Origin: Candidatus Eiseniibacteriota bacterium
Lineage (GTDB): Bacteria > Eisenbacteria > RBG-16-71-46
NCBI GenBank assembly: GCA_016215625.1
Contig: JACRIW010000030.1
Location: 1-50,930 of the forward strand
Direction of reading: 5' to 3'
Length of the DNA: 50,930 bases
Within the stretch, counting starts at the first letter, position 1; each line of letters starts with the position of its first letter. The position numbers were made by a program, and so were the translations under genes. This document shows positions 17,179 through 24,889 of the stretch, piece by piece. The notes under the pieces are model-generated. The model was not told the origin of the DNA and did no database searches. It saw only the letters and a list, made by a program, of their open reading frames with translations.

Positions 17179-19446
17179 ATGATCATGCACCCGATCTTCG
17201 GCGCTTCCCGGCGAGTTCTGTCGTGTCTGGCATCCTCCGCGCTCCTCCTGGCGCTCGCGGCCCCTTCGCCCGTCTTCGCGGGATACCAGACGTGGACCGG
17301 CTCCGGCCCGCGCGCCCGCTCCATCGAGAACATCGTCCGCGACCCGCTCGACGCACGCCGTTTCTGGGCCGCCTCCTTCGGCGCGGGCGTGTACCGCTCG
17401 ATCGACGGCGGCGTCACCTGGACGAGCGAACGAGCCGGCTTCTTCAACACGTTCGTCCGCTGTCTCGCCGTGAATCCGGTGCATTCGGACTCCGTCTGGG
17501 CGGGCACCAACGACGGCGTCTACCTGAGCGCCGACGGCGGCGTCACGTGGACGCAGAAACTGGCGACGACGCGCTCGGTCCGCGCGATCGCCATTCACCC
17601 GACCCGGCGTGGCACCGTGTATGCGGGCGTCTTCGGGCTCGGCGTCTACAAGACGCTCAACACGGGAACGACCTGGAATCCGACCAATCTCGGGCTGCTC
17701 AACACCGACGTCCGCGACCTCGCCCTGCAGCCCGACAAGCCGGACACGATCCTCGTGGGGACGGGCACCGGCGGCGGCCTCCACAAGAGCGTCAACGGCG
17801 GACTGACGTGGGCGCAGAACACGGACGCCTCGATCTACCAGGGCGCCGTTTCGTGCATTCGTTATGACCTCACCGACAAGCAGTCCAAGACCCTCTACCT
17901 CGCGCTCGCGGACCGCGGCGTCGCCAAGAGCACGAACGGCGGCAACTCCTGGAGCCGGATCAACCGCGGGTTGACCTCGTTCCGCACCAACTCGCTGGCG
18001 GTGGTGGACACGCTCCGCTACGTCAGCACCGATGATCAGGGCGTGTTCGTGACGACGCTCAACGACACGATGTGGCATCCGGCCGGCGCGGGCATTCCCG
18101 CGGCCTTCGCCTCGCAAGGGCTTCATGTCTCCGCATTCAAGGCCGATACCGCGTGGGTCGGTACCGACGGGGGAGGCATCTATCGCAGCACGAATCGTGG
18201 CGCGACGTGGACCCAGCTCGACGGCGGGCTCCTGGCCACGTTCGGGTTCGCCGTCCACGTCTCTCCGGTCTCGCACCGCGTATACGACGCGACGGGATTC
18301 GGCGACCAGTTCTGGTGGTCCGACGACTCCGGCGCGAACTGGACGAAGACGTCCTACCTTTCGAACCACTCCTCCGAGCGCGACATCGCGTTCGATCCGT
18401 TCGACGCGAATCGAATCTACGTCTCCCTCTACGGCGTCGGCGTGTTCCGCAGCGACGACGGCGGAGTCACCTTCTTCCAGCCGGACAGCGGCCAGGCGGG
18501 GCTCGTGAACAAGAACGTTCGACCCGTGATCGCGTTGCGCGACGCGCCCGGCCATCTCCTGGTCGGCACGGGCAGCGGCGTCTACGAGTCGCTCGACGCC
18601 GGTGCGACGTGGGGCCCGACGGGCGCGATGCCGCCGGGCACGAGCGTCCGCAGCCTCGACGAAGCGGCCGACGGCAGCGGGTGCTGGTACGCCGGCACGG
18701 ACAGCGCCGGGGTGTACCGCTCCATGGATCACGGCGCTTCGTGGACGAATCCCAACGGCGGACTCGTCAGCCTCTTCGTGCGCTCGCTCCTCGTCGACGC
18801 CTCCAACGGCACCACCGTCTTCGCGGGCACGGACAACGGTGTGTACAGGAGCACCGACCACGGCATCACCTGGTCCGCCACCTCGGCCGGGCTGCCGCTG
18901 TCGGGTTCCGTGCGGTCGATCGCGCAGGACCCGGTCCATCCTTCGCAGGTGTTCTGCGCGCTCTACGGTGCGGGTGTCTTCCGCTCCACCGATCATGGCA
19001 CGACCTGGTCGGCGCTCTACGCGCAGTCGGGGCTCGCTTCGACGAACGTCTACTCGCTCACCGTGGACGGTCCGCTCAACACCATCTACGCCGGAACGGA
19101 CGCGGGCGTGCAGGCGCTGACGGGGTTCCCGGTCACCGCGGACGTCGCGGACGGCCCGGCCGCCGCCCGCGTCGCGATGGCCGTTTCGCCCAATCCGGCG
19201 CGTGTGGGCGATGCCACGATCCGATTCACGCTGCCGCACGGTGGCTCGGTGTCGCTCGCGATATACGACGTGAACGGGCGCTGCGTCCGCGGTCTGGTGC
19301 GCGGCGCGCAGGCGGCCGGCGCGCACGAACTGCGCTGGGACGGCCGCACGGGCGAAGGCTCGGCTGCCGCTCCCGGGCTCTACTTCGTGCGCCTCGCGTA
19401 CTCGGGCTCCGCGACCACGGCGCGGCTCGTGGTGACCGAACGCTGA
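17179..19446 (+). CDS. Secreted BNR-repeat propeller protein with FlgD-type C-terminal domain, coupled to pgsB
   Basis: A 755-aa exported protein. ATG at 17179 or 17185; neither has a clear ribosome site, and upstream in-frame sequence is not protein-like. Signal peptide SRRVLSCLASSALLLALAAPSPVFA. The body (about 35-650) is a long series of BNR/sortilin-like blades (GVYRSIDGGVTWTSE, GVYLSADGGVTW, GVFRSDDGGVTF, GVYRSMDHGASW, GVFRSTDHGTTW). The last 90 residues are a FlgD-type C-terminal domain (VSPNPARVGDATIRFTLP, LAIYDVNGRCV, GLYFVRLAY). Its TGA shares one base with the ATG of pgsB, so it is the first gene of the polyglutamate unit. Its part in that pathway, if any, is unknown. Confidence 0.7.
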   Translation: MIMHPIFGASRRVLSCLASSALLLALAAPSPVFAGYQTWTGSGPRARSIENIVRDPLDARRFWAASFGAGVYRSIDGGVTWTSERAGFFNTFVRCLAVNPVHSDSVWAGTNDGVYLSADGGVTWTQKLATTRSVRAIAIHPTRRGTVYAGVFGLGVYKTLNTGTTWNPTNLGLLNTDVRDLALQPDKPDTILVGTGTGGGLHKSVNGGLTWAQNTDASIYQGAVSCIRYDLTDKQSKTLYLALADRGVAKSTNGGNSWSRINRGLTSFRTNSLAVVDTLRYVSTDDQGVFVTTLNDTMWHPAGAGIPAAFASQGLHVSAFKADTAWVGTDGGGIYRSTNRGATWTQLDGGLLATFGFAVHVSPVSHRVYDATGFGDQFWWSDDSGANWTKTSYLSNHSSERDIAFDPFDANRIYVSLYGVGVFRSDDGGVTFFQPDSGQAGLVNKNVRPVIALRDAPGHLLVGTGSGVYESLDAGATWGPTGAMPPGTSVRSLDEAADGSGCWYAGTDSAGVYRSMDHGASWTNPNGGLVSLFVRSLLVDASNGTTVFAGTDNGVYRSTDHGITWSATSAGLPLSGSVRSIAQDPVHPSQVFCALYGAGVFRSTDHGTTWSALYAQSGLASTNVYSLTVDGPLNTIYAGTDAGVQALTGFPVTADVADGPAAARVAMAVSPNPARVGDATIRFTLPHGGSVSLAIYDVNGRCVRGLVRGAQAAGAHELRWDGRTGEGSAAAPGLYFVRLAYSGSATTARLVVTER

Positions 19447-20621
19447 TGGCCTGGCTCACCACGGCATTGGCGGCCGGACTCACGGGCTACGGCGTCTGGG
19501 AGCGCCGGCGTCACGACGCGAACGTGGCGAAGATTCCCCATCGTGTGCACGTGAACGGCACGCGCGGCAAGTCTTCCGTCACACGACTCATCGCGGGCGG
19601 ACTGCGCGCGAGCGGGCGGAGAACGTTCGGCAAGACCACCGGTACCGACGCCCGCCTGCTCTACCCGAACGGACGGGAGATCCCCGTCTACCGCGTGGGC
19701 TCCCCGAACATCATCGAGCAGACGCGCATCTTCCGCCGCGCGATCCGGGAGAAGGCGGAGGTGCTCGTGATCGAATGCATGGCCGTCCATCCCGAGCTGC
19801 AGCCCGTGGCCGAACTCCAGCTCGTCAAGAGCACCGTGGGCGTCATCACGAACGCGCGTGCGGACCATCTGGACGTGATGGGGCCGACCGTGGACGACGT
19901 GGCGTGGACGCTGGCGCAGACGCTCCCGGTCAAGGGCGTCGCCTTCACCGCCGAGCGCGAGCGCGCGCACATCCTGCGCAAGGTCGCCGAATCGCGCGGG
20001 TCGACGCTCACCGTGACCGACGCGGAGACCGTGACGGCGGCGGATCTCGCGGGATTCTCGTACATCGAGCACGCGGAGAACGTGGCGCTCGCGCTCGCGG
20101 TGTGTGCGCACTTCGAAGTGCCGCGCGAGACGGCGCTGCGCGGCATGCAGGAGGCGACTCCCGATCCCGGCGTGCTGCGCCGCTGGGTGGCGACCGTCGG
20201 CCACAAGCAGGTCGAGTTCATCAACGCCTTCGCCGCCAACGATCCGGATTCCACCAAGCTGATCTGGAACCGGCTCGGCCTGGACGAGCCCATGCCGGGC
20301 GTGAAGCGGATGGTGCTCGCCAACCTGCGTGCGGACCGCGTGCATCGCTCTTCGCAGATGGCGGAACTCGTCGCGCGCGGTCTCTCGAACGACCACATCC
20401 TGCTGTCGGGCGAGGGCACCGCGCTCGTGATGTTCCAGGCGGCTCAGATGGGAGTGGATGCTTCCCGCATCACCGATCTCGGCGGACGCAGCGCCGAGTC
20501 GGTCTTCGAGCACGTGTTCGGGCTCGTCGAGGAGCGCGGTGTGGTGGTCGGAATCGGGAACATCGTGGGACTGGGCGAGGAAATCGTCCTTCACTTCAGC
20601 AATCGGGCGGACCGCACATGA
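19446..20621 (+). CDS. pgsB: Poly-gamma-glutamate synthase subunit PgsB/CapB
   Basis: A 391-aa Mur-ligase-like ATP-dependent amide ligase expected to polymerise glutamate through gamma-carboxyl links at the inner membrane, together with PgsC. The first 18 residues form a membrane-anchoring hydrophobic segment (WLTTALAAGLTGYGVW). The ATP-binding P-loop is VNGTRGKSS (37-44), followed by FGKTTGTDARLLYPNG, VIECMAVHPELQP, VITNARADHLDVMGPT and VEFINAFAANDPDST, all typical of PgsB rather than of Mur ligases. Length matches the family (about 390-440). The start ATG overlaps the stop of the preceding gene (TGATG), and its own stop overlaps pgsC (ATGA). Confidence 0.92.
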   Translation: MAWLTTALAAGLTGYGVWERRRHDANVAKIPHRVHVNGTRGKSSVTRLIAGGLRASGRRTFGKTTGTDARLLYPNGREIPVYRVGSPNIIEQTRIFRRAIREKAEVLVIECMAVHPELQPVAELQLVKSTVGVITNARADHLDVMGPTVDDVAWTLAQTLPVKGVAFTAERERAHILRKVAESRGSTLTVTDAETVTAADLAGFSYIEHAENVALALAVCAHFEVPRETALRGMQEATPDPGVLRRWVATVGHKQVEFINAFAANDPDSTKLIWNRLGLDEPMPGVKRMVLANLRADRVHRSSQMAELVARGLSNDHILLSGEGTALVMFQAAQMGVDASRITDLGGRSAESVFEHVFGLVEERGVVVGIGNIVGLGEEIVLHFSNRADRT

Positions 20622-21067
20622 CCGAAGAAGCAGTCGGACTCGGGCTCGTCGTGAGCCTCATCTTCTCCGAAACACTCAGCCTGGCGGCGGGAGGCATGGT
20701 GGTGCCGGGCTACCTCGCCCTGATGATTCACCAGCCGATGCGCGTGGCCGGCACGATCGTCGTGGCGCTGGTGACGCTCGGCCTGCTCAAGCTCATCTCG
20801 CGATACACGCTCGTCTACGGCCGGCGCCGCATCGTGATCGCGGTGCTGATCGGGTTCTCGCTCGGCGCCGTGTCACGCCGGCTGCTCGTGTTCGACGTCA
20901 AGGGTCTGCCGCTGGACTTCCAGACGATCGGCTTCGTCATTCCCGGGCTGATCGCGAACTGGATGGAGCGGCAGGGAATCGTCCAGACGCTGTGCGTCAT
21001 GATCACGACCGCCGTGCTCGTGCGTCTGCTCCTCATGCTGCTCAACGGAGGAAACCTCATCCAATGA
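20618..21067 (+). CDS. pgsC: Poly-gamma-glutamate biosynthesis membrane protein PgsC/CapC
   Basis: A 149-aa integral inner-membrane protein, partner of PgsB in the synthase complex. It shows the conserved opening VGLGLVVSLIFSETLSLAAGGMVVPGY and about four to five hydrophobic segments, with QTIGFVIPGLIANWMERQG in the middle, a typical PgsC segment. Length is normal (about 150 aa). It overlaps both neighbours by 4 nt (ATGA). No PgsA/CapA gene is present in this window. Confidence 0.92.
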   Translation: MTEEAVGLGLVVSLIFSETLSLAAGGMVVPGYLALMIHQPMRVAGTIVVALVTLGLLKLISRYTLVYGRRRIVIAVLIGFSLGAVSRRLLVFDVKGLPLDFQTIGFVIPGLIANWMERQGIVQTLCVMITTAVLVRLLLMLLNGGNLIQ

Positions 21068-22182
21068 GCTCCGCCCGCGCCTCCACACCCGCACTGCTCG
21101 GCCTCGCGCTCCTCGCGACCGTCGTCTACGCCGCATCCGAACGATCGCTGACGCCGGTTCACGCCGATGCCTACGCTCGCAAGAAGGCCGCGGTCGGCAT
21201 CATGCAGCGCGCCGAAGTCGTCATCGCCGCGACCAAGACGCAGCGGGCGATCGCCATCGACGGCCGCAACGATCCCGAGCACACGGGACTCGTCGGCCCG
21301 CAGTTCACGCTGATCACCACCGACCGCGGCAGCCAGGAAGCGAAGCAGCTGGCGACGCATCCCAACTTCGCCGCCGCGGTCACGCAGATGCTCCTCGAGG
21401 CCGGCGTGCGCAAGGGCGATCTGGTCGCGGTGGGCATGACCGGTTCCCTGCCCGGTTTCAACCTCGCGACCTTGTCCGCGTGCAAGGCCATCGGCGCGGA
21501 GCCGATCGTGATCGTGTCGGTGGGTGCGTCGATGTTCGGCGCGACCGACCCCGAATACACCTGGCTCGACATGGAGTCCTCCCTGCGCGAAGCGAACGTC
21601 CTGCCGTTCCGCACGCTCGCCGCCTCGCTCGGTGGCGGCGGCGACAACGGACGCGGCCTGTCGCCCCAGGGCCGCGACCTGCTGTTGCAGGCCGTGCAGC
21701 GCAACGGCGTGGTCCTGCTCCAGCACGAGACGGTGATGGAAGGCGTGAAGGCGCGCGTCGCCCTCTACGACAGCGTGGCGGCTGCCCGCGGCAGGAAGAT
21801 CGCGGCCTACGTCAACGTCGGTGGCGGAGTGGCCAGCCTGGGTGGTGCGCAGAACTCACGCCTGATTCCCGCGGGCCTCACGATGCGGCTCGCGCGCCGC
21901 AACTACCCGAACCGGGGCGTCATCAACGTGTTCGGGGAGCGCGGGCTTCCCGTGATCCAGATGCTCGACGTGACGCTGCTGGCGCGCCGGTACGGCATCC
22001 GCGAGGAAGGCGGCACGATGCCGAAGCCCGGGCAGGGGCTCGTGTTCGTGAAGTACAAGTACAACGTCTGGCTGGTCGCGGCGTCGGCTCTCGTCGTGCT
22101 CGTCGCCAACTTCTTCGTCCTCAGGCTCGACCTGCGTCACCGGCTCATGGGCCGGCCTCATCCCGAAACGGAGCATGCATGA
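21064..22182 (+). CDS. pgsW: Poly-gamma-glutamate system protein PgsW-like
   Basis: A 372-aa membrane-anchored protein of the family found next to pgsB and pgsC in bacteria that lack PgsA. One transmembrane segment lies at the N-terminus (TPALLGLALLATVVYAA) and one near the C-terminus (WLVAASALVVLVANFFVLRL); between them is a periplasmic domain of about 310 residues (GLVGPQFTLITTDRGSQEAK, VAVGMTGSLPGFNLATLSACKAIGAEPIVIVS, YVNVGGGVASLGG, NVFGERGLPVI). The biochemical role of the family is not established; replacement of PgsA in export or chain handling is inference. Both ends overlap neighbours by ATGA. Confidence 0.85.
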   Translation: MSSARASTPALLGLALLATVVYAASERSLTPVHADAYARKKAAVGIMQRAEVVIAATKTQRAIAIDGRNDPEHTGLVGPQFTLITTDRGSQEAKQLATHPNFAAAVTQMLLEAGVRKGDLVAVGMTGSLPGFNLATLSACKAIGAEPIVIVSVGASMFGATDPEYTWLDMESSLREANVLPFRTLAASLGGGGDNGRGLSPQGRDLLLQAVQRNGVVLLQHETVMEGVKARVALYDSVAAARGRKIAAYVNVGGGVASLGGAQNSRLIPAGLTMRLARRNYPNRGVINVFGERGLPVIQMLDVTLLARRYGIREEGGTMPKPGQGLVFVKYKYNVWLVAASALVVLVANFFVLRLDLRHRLMGRPHPETEHA

Positions 22183-23078
22183 TCCTCGGCCGTTCGCTGG
22201 CGTTCGCCGCTTCCGTCGCGCTTCTCGCCGCATCGCCGTCGTTCGCCGCTCTCCGGTGGGACGGCATCGAAAGCGTGCCCGGCCGCACGCCCGTCGTCGT
22301 CAAGGTGGCCGGTCACGACCGTCACTACTTCCGCGTCACGCCGCGCGAACCGCTCATGATCACCATCCAGGGCCCGGCCAAGGTCCGAGTCGTCTCTCGC
22401 GCCGAGTTCGCGAAGGGCTCCCAAGGCGTCCAGACGTACCGGCTGCGCGCGATGGAGGGCGGAAAGGTGATCGAAGAGTTGTCCACGGAATCGTCCGCGT
22501 CCGAACAGGCCGAGCTGAGAGACGGCGAGCAGGCCGGCAAGGGCCGCAAGCTGACGTTCGAAGTCGGATCGGGCTCGCACAACGTTTCGCTCGCGCTCGA
22601 GGGCGCTTCGGCCGTGCTCGTGCGCGTCCGCGTGGCCGGCAAGCGCGCAGCGGCCGGCATGGTCTCGCTGACGCCGACGGATGCGGCGCGCAACCTGCTG
22701 CTCTCCGAGGGTGAGAAGACAATCCCCTACTACGAGCTCACGAGCGCCAGGCCCGTCCGGCTCCGGGTCATCGGCCCGGTTTCGCTCGATCTCGTGACGC
22801 GGCTCTGTTTCGACGCGACGATGCGCGGTTCCCTGGGCTATCGGATCACGGTCACGGAGGGCGGCCGCAAGGTCCGCGACCTCGTGTACACCGCCAGCAA
22901 GGCGACCACCGCTTCGTTCACCAACGCACGCGACCTGGTTCCGTCCAAGATGGACCGCGTGGTGCTGCCGCTCGGCGCCGGCACGCACGAACTCGTGTTC
23001 ACGCTCGTGGAGCCCGCCCGCGGCTCCGCCGTGGTGCACGCACGCATCCCCGCGCCGACCACCGGGAACGAGGAATGA
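22179..23078 (+). CDS. Periplasmic duplicated-domain protein in the pgs operon
   Basis: A 299-aa exported protein. Signal peptide MILGRSLAFAASVALLAASPSFA. The mature protein is an internal duplication: residues about 45-155 (YFRVTPREPLMITIQGP... EGGKVIEELSTESSAS... VGSGSHNVSLAL) match residues about 180-295 (YYELTSARPVRLRVIGP... EGGRKVRDLVYTASKA... LGAGTHELVFTL). Each unit is beta-rich and ends in a GSGxHxxxxxL strand. There is no enzyme signature and I do not recognise the family. Overlap with pgsW and with the barrel gene (ATGA on both sides) argues that it acts with them, for example as a periplasmic adaptor for polymer export. Confidence 0.7.
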   Translation: MILGRSLAFAASVALLAASPSFAALRWDGIESVPGRTPVVVKVAGHDRHYFRVTPREPLMITIQGPAKVRVVSRAEFAKGSQGVQTYRLRAMEGGKVIEELSTESSASEQAELRDGEQAGKGRKLTFEVGSGSHNVSLALEGASAVLVRVRVAGKRAAAGMVSLTPTDAARNLLLSEGEKTIPYYELTSARPVRLRVIGPVSLDLVTRLCFDATMRGSLGYRITVTEGGRKVRDLVYTASKATTASFTNARDLVPSKMDRVVLPLGAGTHELVFTLVEPARGSAVVHARIPAPTTGNEE

Positions 23079-24196
23079 TGAAGAAGGAACTTCTTCTGCT
23101 GATCGCCGCCGCGCTCGCCGCGTCGGCGGGCACCGCCGAGGCCAAGGAGACGCTCTCGCTCTCGGCCGGACTCGGCGCCGGGTTCACGGACAACGTGCTC
23201 CAGTATTCCGACCAGCAACTCGCCGACTTCGAGGCCGGCACGAAGCCGAACCAGTTCTCGATCCGCACGAGCGACGACATGCTGTGGCTGCCGTCGCTCG
23301 GACTGGAGTACCAGAACGAGCGACCCCGTGGCCGCGCGACCGAACTGACGCTGCGGGGCAGCGGAGAATGGCACGACAAGAACGCCACCGCGGACTGGGG
23401 CGCTCTCGGCGCGACCTGGCGCGAGACGTTCGGCCGCGGGCGGCGCTTGAGCGTTTCGGCGTACCGCTTGCCGAACTACTACCTGCGCCAGCTGTGGGAC
23501 GACGATTTCGTTCCCACCTACTCCGGGCAGGGCAAGTACCGCCGCGCCGAGTTCGCGCTCACCATTTTCGGCGCGCGCTGGAAGCAGCGCCTCGCCGAAG
23601 GGCTCTCGGCCGACCTGGGGTGGCAGAACGAATCCCGCGTCTACAACTCGGACTTTCGAGAGCGGGACTCCCGGTTGAATCAGGGCACGGTGGGGATCGA
23701 CTGGACCAAGCCCAAGCGTGTTTCGTTCAGCGCCGATCTCGGCTACGAGAACAGCCGTGCCGAGGGAAGCGACGGCGACGATGCGGGACTCGCGGTGCCC
23801 GACGACCCGGACGTGAGTTTTCACGCCCTGCTCTTCGGCGCCGGCACACGCGCCCGTCTCGCGCAGTCGGCGCGCGTGAAGCTCGACGGAGACCTTTCGG
23901 TCGAGTTCGAGAAGCGCACGTACGATTCCGATCGTGTCGCGGACCGTTATCATCGTGGCCGAAAGGACACGCGGACGACGATCGACGCGGGACTGCGTCT
24001 CGGATTCCGCCGCCACTGGTCGGCGCGGGCGGCCGTCCGTCACGAAACCAACGACGCCGTGCTCGGAGCCTCGGCGCCCGCCTCGGCCGACGCCGGAAGC
24101 TTCACCGAGAACCGCGGCAGTCTCGCCCTGGAATGGACGGGCGACGTGTGGCACCGCTTCCGCAAGCGCGCCGCCGGTAACCCGGCAGCACGATGA
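23075..24196 (+). CDS. Predicted outer-membrane beta-barrel of the pgs operon
   Basis: A 373-aa exported protein. Start is ATG at 23075 or the adjacent ATG at 23078 (MKKELLLLIAAALAASAGTAEA, signal peptide). The mature part is an alternation of amphipathic strands rich in Trp/Tyr with charged turns (LSLSAGLGAGFTDNVLQYSD, LTLRGSGEWHDKNATADWG, LSVSAYRLPNYYLRQLW, RVSFSADLGYENSRAEG, GLRLGFRRHWSARAAVRH), as in transmembrane barrels of about 12-16 strands. The C-terminus is basic (FRKRAAGNPAAR) rather than ending in the usual aromatic residue, which is unusual for a BAM client. Coupled on both sides by ATGA. A role as exit pore for the polymer is inference from context. Confidence 0.7.
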   Translation: MMKKELLLLIAAALAASAGTAEAKETLSLSAGLGAGFTDNVLQYSDQQLADFEAGTKPNQFSIRTSDDMLWLPSLGLEYQNERPRGRATELTLRGSGEWHDKNATADWGALGATWRETFGRGRRLSVSAYRLPNYYLRQLWDDDFVPTYSGQGKYRRAEFALTIFGARWKQRLAEGLSADLGWQNESRVYNSDFRERDSRLNQGTVGIDWTKPKRVSFSADLGYENSRAEGSDGDDAGLAVPDDPDVSFHALLFGAGTRARLAQSARVKLDGDLSVEFEKRTYDSDRVADRYHRGRKDTRTTIDAGLRLGFRRHWSARAAVRHETNDAVLGASAPASADAGSFTENRGSLALEWTGDVWHRFRKRAAGNPAAR

Positions 24197-24873
24197 AACG
24201 CCAGCGCGCGCGCCTCCGCCGCGCCGTCGCGATCCTCGCCCTGCTGGTGGCGGGGATCGCGACCGGCGGCTGCAACGCCGCGCGCATCCTGCTCCCGAAT
24301 CCGTTGCGCGCGGCCTCGGTCAACGCGTTCGTGGTCGAGGTGGAGTTCGGTGAGCCGCTCGAGCGTGCGAGCGCGGAGGACCCTGCGCGCTACGACCTGC
24401 ACCCCTCGGCCTCGCCCGGCAGCCGTGCGGTGATCTACAGCGCGACGGTCGTCGACACGCTCTACGGCCGCGTCGTTCAGCTCCTGATCGCGAGCGGGCC
24501 GCTGCCCGATCGCGAGGCGTGGGAGATCACCACGAGCGGCGTCAGGACCGACCAGGGCCGCTCGACCGGCACTCGAACCGCGTCGTTCGTCACCGGACTC
24601 GGCTACGCCAGCGACATGCGGATGCTCTTCGCCGAGCACTGCGACCGCTGTCACGGCGCCGCGCTCGCCGAGGGCCACTACCGCACCGACTCGCTGGCCT
24701 ACCTGCGTGGCGTGGGCACCGACGCCACGCCGAACCTGATCGCCGGGGACCCCGGCTGCCGGCTCGTGCGGCGCACTCTGCCGGGCAAGACCATGTTCGA
24801 CCAGGGCGGACTTTCGGTGCTCGAGTCGGACATGATCCGCGACTGGGTCGTGGAATACTCCGCGCGCCCCTGA
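24193..24873 (+). CDS. CxxCH cytochrome-like lipoprotein, last gene of the pgs operon
   Basis: A 226-aa predicted lipoprotein. Signal RRAVAILALLVAGIATGGC with the lipobox ending at a Cys near residue 28. Residues about 35-140 are a beta-rich Ig/SbsA-like domain (VNAFVVEVEFGEPLERAS, WEITTSGVRTDQGR). Residues about 145-226 are a compact cytochrome-c-like domain with one haem site (HCDRCHG, Cys150/Cys153/His154) and a candidate axial Met in GKTMFDQGGLS or LESDMIRDW, similar in style to planctomycete-type cytochromes. The start overlaps the barrel gene by ATGA. A haem protein is not part of known polyglutamate systems. The gene ends 16 bp from the convergent M16-like gene. Confidence 0.72.
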   Translation: MKRQRARLRRAVAILALLVAGIATGGCNAARILLPNPLRAASVNAFVVEVEFGEPLERASAEDPARYDLHPSASPGSRAVIYSATVVDTLYGRVVQLLIASGPLPDREAWEITTSGVRTDQGRSTGTRTASFVTGLGYASDMRMLFAEHCDRCHGAALAEGHYRTDSLAYLRGVGTDATPNLIAGDPGCRLVRRTLPGKTMFDQGGLSVLESDMIRDWVVEYSARP

Positions 24874-24889
24874 GCGCGCGCGGTTCGCT

